Source of the DNA: Marinithermofilum abyssi
Lineage (GTDB): Bacteria; Bacillota; Bacilli; Thermoactinomycetales; DSM-45169
DNA: 64,000 nt
Direction of reading: 5' to 3'
Assembly: GCF_014641195.1 (NCBI RefSeq)
Contig: NZ_BMHQ01000004.1
Span: forward strand, 1 to 64,000
The notes beneath the pieces are model-generated. The model was not told the DNA's origin. It ran no database searches and worked only from the letters and a program-made list of their open reading frames with translations. The position numbers were made by a program, and so were the translations under genes. The stretch's first letter is position 1. Each line of letters starts with the position of its first letter. Positions 1 through 7,906 of the stretch are shown here, one piece after another.

Positions 1-348
1 GGTACATTGTCGGCAGGCTCTCGACGGTTCGTTACCTCATCGCCGATCTGCCTAGGATACTGCTGGTGGAACAACAGGCTTCATCGTATTGCGAAGCAAT
101 TACCCAAGCGACTTTCACGTCGCACTAGTCCGAGATACCCGCGATATATACGGTTAGCGTGGGGGTAATCGGTAAAAGACCCTCTTAAGTACCCAAACGA
201 GATTCCCGTACACGGGGATCGCCGAACCCTAGTGATGCTGATATCCCGAACTTCCTGCGGAGCTGGGGGGAAGACATTTTTTTGGACATGGAACCCATCT
301 GGGCGAAAGGAATATATTGATCCTAATTAAGAATAGGAGGGAATCTCA
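1..348. other. left edge, no supported gene
   Basis: One forward frame is open from the window edge to a stop at 126-128. It could be the last 41 codons of a gene cut by the window, but I see no recognisable motif in it. The rest, up to the small gene at 349, shows no convincing coding sequence. A stretch at 130-161 resembles one at 1486-1517. Confidence 0.4.
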
Positions 349-576
349 TTGTATACCGTGCCCCCAGGTTATTCGGTCCTCCATGCTGTATCCCCAGTGG
401 TTTACCACGGAATTATTGAACATTCCGCTGGACTTTCCCTACGCCACGTACTTTATCAAACAAATGCCATTGCTTTCCTCATGGGTCGAGGTATTCCCTA
501 TCCCCAGGCGCTTTATATTGTGGAATCCTGGGAAAGGGATGAGCGCTTTCCTTATTTCGAAGATATGCCGGTATAA
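349..576 (+). CDS. small hypothetical protein (75 aa)
   Basis: I do not recognise this protein. The start chosen is TTG at 349, because AGGAGG lies at 335-340 with eight bases of spacing; an upstream ATG in another frame has no such site. The predicted protein has no clear membrane segment or signal peptide and ends in an acidic stretch (ESWERDERFPYFEDMPV). Its stop codon lies inside a perfect 21-base-pair inverted repeat, which probably terminates the transcript. The good ribosome binding site plus terminator argue for a real small gene. No function can be assigned. Confidence 0.5.
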   Translation: MYTVPPGYSVLHAVSPVVYHGIIEHSAGLSLRHVLYQTNAIAFLMGRGIPYPQALYIVESWERDERFPYFEDMPV

Positions 577-614
577 CAAATAAACCCTGGAATCCAGGGT
601 TTATTTGTTATACC
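570..614. terminator. perfect 21-bp inverted repeat, probable terminator
   Basis: Two 21-base arms (570-590 and 594-614) are perfectly complementary around a three-base AAT loop. The 5' arm contains the stop codon of the preceding small gene. The 3' arm has TTTATTTGTT, so it can act as an intrinsic terminator. The stem is longer than usual, and the repeat lies between genes pointing towards each other, so two-way termination is likely. Confidence 0.6.
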
Positions 615-746
615 GAGCCATTTTGACTAGTGGTTAAAGATCAACTGTAACTAAGTGATATCCACTCTGTATTTTAAGTAGGTTACCCAAATGTTTACCG
701 CAGCTTTTCTCCTTGATCCTACCGTTTGAGAGACATGCTGCTCCTC

Positions 747-1214
747 CTAATAAGGCTCCTTCTGTTTTTTTGGGGGACAGCCGTTCCTCGTCCAATAGTA
801 AAGAAACCAAACAGCGTGGTTCTGTTCGTCCGCCGCCGCTCGACGGAACCGATTTTTGATATGAGGATCCCTCGCCTTGTCCACGATGTCCAAATAAAAG
901 TCCACAGTCTCCTGTTCGTCTTTGAAAGCGAACTGTAAACCCTGACAATAGTTTTCTGGGCAGAGCTCTGTGATCCGTGGCGTCGGCTGTCTCCCGGTTA
1001 ATCGTGTATAAATGGCGGAGAATTCGCGATAGTGAAGGATCTCATCCCCACGGATTTCAAGGATCTGCTTTTTTTCCTCCTCGGTGGGAGCCATTTCGGC
1101 TAATTGGGCGTAACAGGAAATCGCACTGTACTCGCCGTTAATTGCTTTGGCGATGTCTTGAATCAAGTCAGTGATCCGTTCCGCCCGGATGTATAAATAG
1201 GGTAGGAAATTCAC
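747..1214 (-). CDS. ferritin-like / rubrerythrin-type di-iron protein
   Basis: A 155-residue helical protein of the ferritin-like superfamily. Metal-ligand motifs are visible: E28 in NGEYSAI, E58-x-x-H61 in DEILHY, a Glu near 100-102 in DEQET, and E130-x-x-H133 in DEQNHA. This is the paired E...ExxH pattern of a di-iron four-helix bundle. No rubredoxin CxxC domain is present, so it is not a full rubrerythrin. Family members of this size in spore formers are often annotated as rubrerythrin or ferritin-like, and oxidative stress or iron handling is the usual suggestion. The GTG start at 1214 is preceded by a GAGGGAAG site. The gene stands alone and converges on the small gene at 349. Confidence 0.75.
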   Translation of the reverse strand: MNFLPYLYIRAERITDLIQDIAKAINGEYSAISCYAQLAEMAPTEEEKKQILEIRGDEILHYREFSAIYTRLTGRQPTPRITELCPENYCQGLQFAFKDEQETVDFYLDIVDKARDPHIKNRFRRAAADEQNHAVWFLYYWTRNGCPPKKQKEPY

Positions 1215-1699
1215 CAGCTTCCCTCTCTTTCGACGATTGTTTCGCTACATAATATGTCGCCCTATTCGGGAAGTGCGCCTAGTTTGCCCATGGTATGCTG
1301 GGTCCGTGGGGAATGGAATCGGTATCCCTCTTCGCTAAAGTTATGGTCGAAAAAAACTCGTTTCAGCATAGCTCCCTATTTTGCGACTCATTGCCGTATC
1401 CTTTTTAAAGTAAAGTCGTTTCCTGGTTGTGGGTGTCCCTGCATGATTTGAGGGGAGCAGGGATTACAGACAAGAAGGGGATACTCCGAGATCCGTTTAA
1501 TATATACAGTTAGTGTGAGCGATCCGGTGTGTTGAATTTCATTTCGGAAATGGAACTAATTCTCTTGGCGGGATGGAACAATCCATTCCCCTAACAAGCT
1601 CCGTCATTTTAGTTGCTGGTTCTACCCCTATAAAAAGGAATATAAAGGGAGGGATAGAATTCTTTCCTTTATCGAATGATGAAAGGAGTGTGAGGCCAT
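1215..1699. other. 485-bp intergenic region, no supported gene
   Basis: The region separates the divergent ferritin-like and DUF2339 genes and so must hold both promoters. I see no open frame with a ribosome binding site; the 65-codon frame at 1254-1451 has none. The segment 1486-1517 is a degenerate copy of 130-161. A good GAAAGGAG site at 1681-1688 belongs to the downstream gene. Confidence 0.4.
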
Positions 1700-3508
1700 A
1701 TGATGGACTGGTTGATTGCATGGGTAGTGCTCTTATTATTCTGCTTTTTTGTGTTGGGCGGATGTGTACTGTATCTCTTGATCCGGCAACGGGAACTGGC
1801 ATTCAAGCTGCAACGGCTGGAACAAGAATGGAAACAGCTACCTCAGGTGCCGTCACCGCCCTTGGAGCCTTCGTCGGTTCGACCATCGGAAACTTCTCGG
1901 AAGTTCCCGGCTTCCGATGAGCACGTGGAACCATTATTTCCCTCGGTACCTCGTTGGAAAGAGAGCTGGGAACTGTTTATCGGCGGCAAGCTGCTCAACC
2001 GGATCGGTTCTGTGATGCTTTTTGCGGGCATGGTATTTTTCCTGCAATATGCATTCAAGCATGAATGGATCGGGGAAGGAACTCGGGTATTGTTGGGCGG
2101 GGCGGTTGGTGTGCTGCTCACTTTGGCCGGGGGGAAGTGGCAGCGAAAAGGGATGGGTGTTTTCGGACAGGGGATCAGTGGTGCCGGTATCGCTGTTTTA
2201 TACAGCTCCGTTTATGCTTCCTTCAATTGGTATCAGCTGCTCCCTCAGTGGATGGCGTTGGGTTTGATGTCCGCAGTGACGGTGCTGGCGTTGGTGCACG
2301 CCTTTCGTTATCGGGCGCTGGCCATGGCCTTTATCGGGGGAATCGGCGGCTTTTTAACCCCTTTTATGCTGGCGGGTGATCAAAGCCATGCGGCAGGGTT
2401 GCTAGGTTATATCCTGATTTTAACTGCGGGATTGCTCTGGTTGTCGAAGCAGGGAGAGCGGTGGGAGTTACTCAGCCCCTTTACTTTAGCGGGGGTTGTC
2501 ATCTGCTGGTTATTGGCTGAATGGCTGCCGGGAAATGCAGGGATAAAAGAGGGCTTTTTAACGGCGTATTGGTTGATGTTACTCGGTTGGGAACGGTGGA
2601 TTTTAGCAGGGAAGAGCTGCTATGTCTCCCTGCACCGTGTCGTATCAGTAGTCAATGCGTTATTCTGGACGGGCGGAACTGCTCTGGCTTTAGCTGATTC
2701 ACCCGATTGGGCGTCAGCCGTGTGGTATGCAATGGCCGCAGGTGTGTATGGCTGGGCGGCTCGGTTGGATGCCGGTCGCTGGGAGCACCGGCTCTATATT
2801 ATCTACAGCGTGTCGCTGTTGGGGTGTGTCCTTTTGTGGTTATCCGACGGCTGGTTGACGCTGATCCTGTGGGCTGTGGGTGCGGGAGTTCTTCACCGTA
2901 AGGCCGTTCAAATGGAAGCCGCTTATTTGTGGCGGACAGCCCGGGTGTTTTTGGGGCTGACAGCGGCAGGGTGGTTGACGGAAACCGGGTTGGATCCGTT
3001 GGCGGATGCCCCGTTTCTTTTCAATGGGCGTACCCTGTCCCTTCTGTTTCTCATGGGAGTAATGGTCGATGCAGCGCGCAGAAGCCGGGTATTGGCGGAT
3101 CGAGAGAGTCGCTGGTGGCGAACGGCGTTCCGTATTGCTTTGGCCTTGCTCGGTTTTTTGGGTTGCACGGCGGAAGTAAACGGTTGGTTTGGCCCACGGA
3201 TGGATGATCTGGAGAGCGGTTCGCCGCTTTATACTTCGTGGCTGAATAGGTACCAGCTCAGCTTGTCAGGGATGTGGACCCTGTATTCGGTGTTGTTGAT
3301 GGTTCTGGGGATGTGGCGAAAACAACGCCTGTTCCGCTTGTCGGCGATCGGCTTGTTCGGGATAACCCTTCTCAAAATAGTGCTGTTGGATCTCTCGTTC
3401 CTAGATACTTTGTACCGGATACTGGCGTTTCTCCTTTTTGGAACGGTTCTGCTGGTCGTATCCTATGTGTATCAAAAAAGAAAAGACGGGTTTCAACATC
3501 ACCTGTGA
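1700..3508 (+). CDS. DUF2339 polytopic membrane protein
   Basis: A 602-residue integral membrane protein. Residues 3-28 form a first membrane helix, followed by a short coiled, charged segment (about 30-50) and a Pro/Ser-rich linker (to about 75). The conserved entry motif GGKLLNRIGSVMLFAGMVFF then starts an array of more than a dozen hydrophobic helices reaching the C terminus. This is the layout of the DUF2339 family, whose biochemical role is unknown; a link to envelope or transport function is only a guess. The start is the first of two adjacent ATG codons behind GAAAGGAG. Length is within the usual range for Gram-positive members. The gene appears monocistronic. Confidence 0.75.
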   Translation: MMDWLIAWVVLLLFCFFVLGGCVLYLLIRQRELAFKLQRLEQEWKQLPQVPSPPLEPSSVRPSETSRKFPASDEHVEPLFPSVPRWKESWELFIGGKLLNRIGSVMLFAGMVFFLQYAFKHEWIGEGTRVLLGGAVGVLLTLAGGKWQRKGMGVFGQGISGAGIAVLYSSVYASFNWYQLLPQWMALGLMSAVTVLALVHAFRYRALAMAFIGGIGGFLTPFMLAGDQSHAAGLLGYILILTAGLLWLSKQGERWELLSPFTLAGVVICWLLAEWLPGNAGIKEGFLTAYWLMLLGWERWILAGKSCYVSLHRVVSVVNALFWTGGTALALADSPDWASAVWYAMAAGVYGWAARLDAGRWEHRLYIIYSVSLLGCVLLWLSDGWLTLILWAVGAGVLHRKAVQMEAAYLWRTARVFLGLTAAGWLTETGLDPLADAPFLFNGRTLSLLFLMGVMVDAARRSRVLADRESRWWRTAFRIALALLGFLGCTAEVNGWFGPRMDDLESGSPLYTSWLNRYQLSLSGMWTLYSVLLMVLGMWRKQRLFRLSAIGLFGITLLKIVLLDLSFLDTLYRILAFLLFGTVLLVVSYVYQKRKDGFQHHL

Positions 3509-3573
3509 AACAACCGCTTTGCGGACAGCTTAGATTCAGCAAACCGTGTTTGGTTTCGTAGGGGGGCAAACGG

Positions 3574-3926
3574 GTGAATATCCCTTGGTGTCTCCATGTG
3601 ACTTGCTCCACACGGCTAAAGCACACCAAGGGCACTTCCTACGGGCGCGGTGGGCTGCTCGGATTATTGCGGCAACCCGCTACCCTCTCTCGAAGGCTCC
3701 GTCCAAGCCTGAGAAATGCTGAGCCTCCATCGACTACTCGACAAGAATCATTTTACGGCAGGACGGATTCCTCCTGCCAACCCTATATGATTCGGTTCGA
3801 GTTTCCGCTCGTGTCTGAAAGATACCAAATCTTGTCGGACTTGCCAGAGGGGTTACACCCTCCCTCGTCCGACGCTCGCTTTCATTCCCACCCTAAAGGG
3901 CTGGGTTTTCCCGCTCACTATCTATA
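3574..3926 (+). mobile_element. probable IS200/IS605-type remnant without transposase
   Basis: This non-coding stretch between DUF2339 and the dehydrogenase ends, at about 3885-3915, in a short hairpin (CCCACCCTAAAGGGCTGGG) followed by TTTTCCCGCTC. That resembles the right-end hairpins of IS200/IS605-family elements carrying tnpB. Upstream are several GC-rich stems. No tnpA or tnpB reading frame is present, so this would be a non-autonomous or decayed copy. The assignment rests on resemblance of the end structure from memory and needs a search. The last bases precede the dehydrogenase start directly, so the element may supply its promoter. Confidence 0.35.
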
Positions 3927-3950
3927 ATGAAGCAACAAGGGGGAGAGTCG

Positions 3951-4931
3951 GTGAATACTCGACCAAAGGTTTTTGTCACGAGGGAATTGCTTCCAAAAGG
4001 AATGGATATGCTAAGGAAATCGTGCGATGTGACTGTGGGTTCCACGGAAGGTTCGCTGTCCCGTTCCGAGTTGTTGCAATCGGTCAAAGGACAAGACGCG
4101 CTGGTTGCTACCCTGACGGAACAGATCGATGAAGAGGTAATGAACGCCAATCCCAATCTCAAGGTGATCAGCAATTATGCTGTGGGTTACGACAATATTG
4201 ACATCGCTGCGGCCACCCGCAGAGGGATCCCGGTAACCAATACACCGGGAGTGCTGACAGATGCGACGGCGGACATGGCGTGGGCGCTGCTGATGAACGC
4301 CGCCCGAAGGGTGACGGAGGCGGATCAATATACCCGTGCAGGGAAGTGGAGCGAATGGTCCCCTACTTTACTGCTGGGGAAAGAAGTGACGGGTTCCACG
4401 TTGGGAGTGATCGGTTTTGGCCGGATTGGACGGGCAGTAGCTCGCCGGGCCAAAGGGTTTGACATGAAAGTGGTGTACTATTCGCGCACCCGACTGGGGA
4501 AAGCGGAGGAACAGGAATGGGGTGTCTCTTACCGTCCGTTGGATGCATTGTTGCAGGAGGCGGACTTTATTTCGCTGCATGCACCGTTGACGGATGAAAC
4601 CCGGCATCTGATTGGTCGAGAACAACTTCGTCTGATGAAGCCTTCTGCTTTTTTGATCAATACGGCACGGGGGGCGCTGGTAGATGAAAGGGCGCTGACC
4701 GAGGCGTTGCGGGAAAAATGGATCGCCGGTGCCGGATTGGATGTTTTTGAACGGGAGCCCCATGTGACCGAGGAACTGAAGCGGCTGGACAATGTGGTAC
4801 TGGCTCCGCACTTGGGGAGCGCCACCTGGGAAACCCGCAATGAAATGGCCCGGTTGGCAGCGGAAAACACATTGGCCGTTTTAAGAGGAGAACGGCCGCC
4901 CCATCTGGTCAATGAAGAGGTATGGCAGTAA
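3951..4931 (+). CDS. D-2-hydroxyacid dehydrogenase (glyoxylate/hydroxypyruvate reductase type)
   Basis: A 326-residue NAD(P)-dependent D-isomer-specific 2-hydroxyacid dehydrogenase. The Rossmann motif GFGRIG lies near residues 154-159. The catalytic Arg is in NTARGALVDE, the Glu in GLDVFEREP and the His in LAPHLGSAT. The N-terminal segment NYAVGYDNID with TPGVLTDATAD is typical of the glyoxylate/glycerate reductase branch, so reduction of glyoxylate or hydroxypyruvate is likely; exact substrate and cofactor preference cannot be read. The GTG start at 3951 is preferred because GGGGGAG lies seven bases upstream. An in-frame ATG at 3927 lies inside the upstream element. The gene converges with the CPBP protease gene, with only three bases between stops. 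Confidence 0.85.
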   Translation: MNTRPKVFVTRELLPKGMDMLRKSCDVTVGSTEGSLSRSELLQSVKGQDALVATLTEQIDEEVMNANPNLKVISNYAVGYDNIDIAAATRRGIPVTNTPGVLTDATADMAWALLMNAARRVTEADQYTRAGKWSEWSPTLLLGKEVTGSTLGVIGFGRIGRAVARRAKGFDMKVVYYSRTRLGKAEEQEWGVSYRPLDALLQEADFISLHAPLTDETRHLIGREQLRLMKPSAFLINTARGALVDERALTEALREKWIAGAGLDVFEREPHVTEELKRLDNVVLAPHLGSATWETRNEMARLAAENTLAVLRGERPPHLVNEEVWQ

Positions 4932-4934
4932 CAC

Positions 4935-5753
4935 TCACGTTCGTTGGGATCGATGCCCTTTTAGAATCCACCCGATCCCGATCAGAATGGCCAAGGTTCC
5001 GGCCAGTCCTCCTTCCAACCCGAAGGGGCCGCCTGTGATCCAATCCGGACCGGTTTCCGCAGCGGTAACCGGGTGCAGGGGGGACAGGTGAAGACCTGAA
5101 ACCGGAAGGGACAACGCTTCCTGTGTCCAGTTCCATGTGAGATGAAGGCCGATCGGATACCAGAGATTGCCGCTTACATACCGGGCGCATCCCAGCAAGA
5201 TTCCCGCCAGGAGCAGGTTCAACAGGGGCAGCGGGGCGATAAAGGGATTTTGCATGTGCAGCAAAGCAAACACGAAGGATGATCCGGCAATGGCGACTAC
5301 CGGCCCGGTCCGCTTCAAAAGAAGTCCCTGTATATAGCCGCGGTTGAAGATTTCCTCTCCGACGGCGACACAGAAAAACGTGACGGCAGACAAACCAAGG
5401 CGGTTCCAAATGGCCGGGCTCCAATTCATCTCCTGCACACTCAGCCATGGAGTGAGCCACAGCCAGAGAAACGTACCGCCGATCAGGAACAATCCCAGCA
5501 TACTGCCATCTCCCGCCGAGGGAGCTATTCGCGTAGGGGAAAAACCCATTTCCCGAAGGCTCCGTTTTTCCCACCGGCGCCAAAAGACCAACGCTGTCGC
5601 TGTAAAGGCTGCATTTTGGGCTATAATGTACGGAGTGGCAGCTTGATCCAAGGGAAACCAAAGGACTGCCAGCAGGGAAAATATAACGGCTGTAACCATC
5701 GCCGTTACAACGGCAACCATCAATTTTGCCAGGATGATCCATCCGTGTGTCAT
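4935..5753 (-). CDS. CPBP family intramembrane metalloprotease
   Basis: A 272-residue polytopic membrane protein of the CPBP (CAAX protease / bacteriocin-processing) family. The conserved EExxxRG motif is present as EEIFNRG (about residues 132-138), followed by a His in FALLHM and by HLTWNW (HxxxN). These are the residues proposed to bind metal and catalyse cleavage within the membrane. At least six hydrophobic helices can be seen. The ATG at 5753 has GAGAGGAG a few bases upstream; a longer frame beginning at 5840 lacks a site. Substrate is unknown. The gene is monocistronic and convergent with the dehydrogenase. Confidence 0.8.
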   Translation of the reverse strand: MTHGWIILAKLMVAVVTAMVTAVIFSLLAVLWFPLDQAATPYIIAQNAAFTATALVFWRRWEKRSLREMGFSPTRIAPSAGDGSMLGLFLIGGTFLWLWLTPWLSVQEMNWSPAIWNRLGLSAVTFFCVAVGEEIFNRGYIQGLLLKRTGPVVAIAGSSFVFALLHMQNPFIAPLPLLNLLLAGILLGCARYVSGNLWYPIGLHLTWNWTQEALSLPVSGLHLSPLHPVTAAETGPDWITGGPFGLEGGLAGTLAILIGIGWILKGHRSQRT

Positions 5754-6228
5754 CGTTTTTCTCCTCTCGGAGGAACAGGCAGTTGTCGGGATTTTTCCGC
5801 TGTCCCTTTTATGGTGGAAGTATTTGTGATAATATATCACTCAGTCCGTGAATAAAGAAGGACCTCATCAGCCGGAATGACGTTTGAAAACCACTTCGGC
5901 AGGTAAATGGAGTACAAAGGTTGGTGTCAGGGAAGTCTTAATATGTTTGTTTTCCCCGTATTTGAACAAAACCCTTCTGAAACAACCGCCTTTCGGAAAA
6001 TCTCGGCCATCGGCAGGGATTTGCTTTTGATTTGGTGAATACATTTTCATTCATTCACCCTGTATGGATACAATCCGAGGCTGGATGAAAACGGTCTGCT
6101 GTGAATAAGTTTTAAACAAACAAGCATGGATTTGCCGAACTTTCACATGCGGGATATTCCGCCGTGTAAGGGCTTACTGAAGGGTGAACAACAACGGATT
6201 GCTGTGGTTTTCATAAGGAGGAATCGGT
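5754..6228. other. 475-bp intergenic region upstream of greA
   Basis: The region separates the divergent protease and greA genes and must contain both promoters. I find no supported reading frame; a 60-codon reverse frame at 5868-6050 has no ribosome binding site. A palindrome GTGATAATATATCAC lies at 5826-5840 upstream of the protease gene, but its spacing does not fit a Crp/Fnr site. The greA ribosome binding site AAGGAGG lies at about 6215-6221. Confidence 0.4.
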
Positions 6229-6705
6229 ATGGCGCAGAAAAAAGAAGTGTTATTGACGGAAGAGGGTCTGGCCAAAGTAAAAGCGGAACTGGAAGAGTTG
6301 AAAACAAAGAAGCGGGCGGAAGTGGCCCAGCGGCTGAAAGAGGCCATTGCGCAAGGAGACCTGAGTGAAAACGCGGAATATGATTCCGCAAAGGAAGAAC
6401 AAGCCTTTATCGAATCCCGGATTGTCACCCTGGAAAACATGGTGCGCAACGCTAAAATTATCAACCAGGATAATCAAAATAAAAACTTTGTCAGTGTAGG
6501 GACCAAAGTGACAATTCAAGAAATGCCCGAAGGAGAAAAAGAGACGTACACCATCGTGGGCAGCGCGGAATCCGATCCGTTGTCCGGCAAGATCTCCAAC
6601 GAGTCTCCCATCGGTGCGGAGCTGATCGGGAAACGGGAAGGGGAAACGGTCCGGGTGCCTGCTCCTTCCGGCACGATTGAATTCAAGATCATCTCGATCG
6701 ATTAA
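6229..6705 (+). CDS. greA: transcription elongation factor GreA
   Basis: A 158-residue GreA. The N-terminal coiled-coil (about 1-75) contains LTEEGLAKVKAELEEL and DLSENAEYDSAKEEQ, whose acidic tip (D-x-x-E-N-A-E-Y) reaches into the RNA polymerase secondary channel. The C-terminal FKBP-like domain (about 80-158) ends with SGKISNESPIGAELIGKREG and a final beta strand. It rescues backtracked RNA polymerase by stimulating transcript cleavage. An AAGGAGG site sits just before the ATG. A good terminator follows, so it is probably a single-gene transcript. Length and motifs are normal for the family. Confidence 0.96.
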   Translation: MAQKKEVLLTEEGLAKVKAELEELKTKKRAEVAQRLKEAIAQGDLSENAEYDSAKEEQAFIESRIVTLENMVRNAKIINQDNQNKNFVSVGTKVTIQEMPEGEKETYTIVGSAESDPLSGKISNESPIGAELIGKREGETVRVPAPSGTIEFKIISID

Positions 6706-6710
6706 CAGGG

Positions 6711-6737
6711 AAGACCGTGCACAGGCGCGGTCTTTTT
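6711..6737 (+). terminator. intrinsic terminator of greA
   Basis: AAGACCG at 6711-6717 pairs with CGGTCTT at 6728-6734, followed by a T-run to 6737. Confidence 0.85.
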
Positions 6738-6812
6738 CATTTCATCGTTTACGCATTCTTACTCCCCAGGCGGGCGGCGGCATGATAAGCTGATAGGGAG
6801 GAGGGAGTTGCC

Positions 6813-7196
6813 ATGCTGAGATGTCGTGAAGCCGGATTACTGATCGGCGGATACGAGGAGAATGAACAACAGCCGTATCCCTTCGCTGCGTTGGATGTTG
6901 ATGATGAACCATCGGCGGCTCAGGCGAGGGACTGGTTGGCGTCCAAAAACACACCCGCTCTTCAGTTGCGCATTCGAAGCACTCCGGCGGGAGAGTTGTC
7001 CGTTGAGCTGGTCGAGAAACAGGAAACCTTGTGGTCAGGGGAAATTTGGAAAGATGAGACGTGGCAATTCTTTCAGGCCTTTTATGAGCAGGTGGACCAT
7101 GTACTCCTGATGATCTCTGTAGCGGGAGCCGTCCAACCGGAGCCTGTCCACCGATTGGGTAAAGATCAGGTGACGATTGAGGTGCAAAGCGACTGA
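6813..7196 (+). CDS. hypothetical protein (127 aa)
   Basis: I do not recognise a family. The ATG at 6813 has a strong AGGAGGGAG site. The protein is acidic and appears soluble, with alternating strands and a helix near 83-95 (WQFFQAFYEQVDHVLLMI). There is no signal peptide or membrane segment and only one Cys (residue 4). It shares a two-way terminator with the convergent secreted-protein gene. The intact frame, good start site and terminator make it a likely real gene of unknown function. Confidence 0.65.
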   Translation: MLRCREAGLLIGGYEENEQQPYPFAALDVDDEPSAAQARDWLASKNTPALQLRIRSTPAGELSVELVEKQETLWSGEIWKDETWQFFQAFYEQVDHVLLMISVAGAVQPEPVHRLGKDQVTIEVQSD

Positions 7197-7237
7197 AGGA
7201 ATGTCCATTCAAAGCGCTGAATCCTCATGCTCAATGG

Positions 7238-7268
7238 AAGAAGCCCACAGTCGGCTGCGGGCTTCTTT
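7238..7268. terminator. two-way terminator
   Basis: GAAGCCC at 7240-7246 pairs with GGGCTTC at 7259-7265. It is flanked by TTTT on the + side and by A residues on the other, so it can serve both convergent genes. Confidence 0.8.
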
Positions 7269-7751
7269 TCACGTATGCTTCAGTTTTTCCAGATGAGGAT
7301 GTCCCGCTTGTCCTCTCATTTGACTCAGCAGTCCGGACAAGGGGCGGGCGGTTTTGTATTCCACCCATTGGTTTTGGGTGTTTTTCACCAAGAGGCGGGG
7401 TTCGTCCGTGGCAGAGGATGGCGGAATAACAGCTACTTCCCGCACGGGATGGCCGATGGGAGAACTATTGAGAACGACGGGGGATGGAAAGCGGAACACC
7501 CAATACCGGGGTGGCATCTGCAGCGAGCGCATGCCGGACATCTGCGTGATCTCTCCCAACACCCGTTCCAATTCTCCCTTGGCGATGCCGGATACGGGAA
7601 CCGGCTGTTCCGACTGAGACTGGACACGATAGCCTTTTACCGCCGGGATTTGCGCCGGCGGAGCGGCCCATCCCGTGGCATGCGGGACGAACAGCATCAC
7701 AGCAGACACGACCCACAGGGCCAGACGCTTATGTCGTTTGATTCGGTTCAT
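7269..7751 (-). CDS. secreted hypothetical protein
   Basis: A 160-residue protein with a clear Sec signal peptide: a basic start (MNRIKRHKR), a hydrophobic core (LALWVVSAVMLFV), then an Ala-containing cleavage region (GWAAPPAQ) near residues 27-33. There is no lipobox Cys, so a released protein is expected. The mature part is about 130 residues with many Pro and Gln and no recognised motif. The ATG at 7751 has AAGGAG about nine bases upstream. Function is unknown. Confidence 0.65.
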   Translation of the reverse strand: MNRIKRHKRLALWVVSAVMLFVPHATGWAAPPAQIPAVKGYRVQSQSEQPVPVSGIAKGELERVLGEITQMSGMRSLQMPPRYWVFRFPSPVVLNSSPIGHPVREVAVIPPSSATDEPRLLVKNTQNQWVEYKTARPLSGLLSQMRGQAGHPHLEKLKHT

Positions 7752-7906
7752 TGTACTTTCTCCTTTGACTCATGCTATTTTTATTGTGTAATGAATACAG
7801 AGGAAACATACCTTCGCTTTCTCCCGGAATGTTTTTTCGGGATCCCGTATATCTCCTCATATTACAAAAAGAAAAGAAATGGAAAGGAACATGGGGAGGG
7901 ACTGAA

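Noticed and set aside
1254-1451. 65-codon forward frame between the ferritin-like and DUF2339 genes
   Set aside because: No ribosome binding site, atypical composition and no motif.
3795-3812. tRNA T-loop-like GGTTCGAGTTTCCGCTC
   Set aside because: No acceptor, D or anticodon arms can be built around it; it lies in the IS-like non-coding segment.
5826-5840. Palindrome GTGATAATATATCAC as a second Crp/Fnr site
   Set aside because: The half-sites are seven bases apart where Crp/Fnr sites have six, and no -10 fits a -41.5 position upstream of the protease gene.
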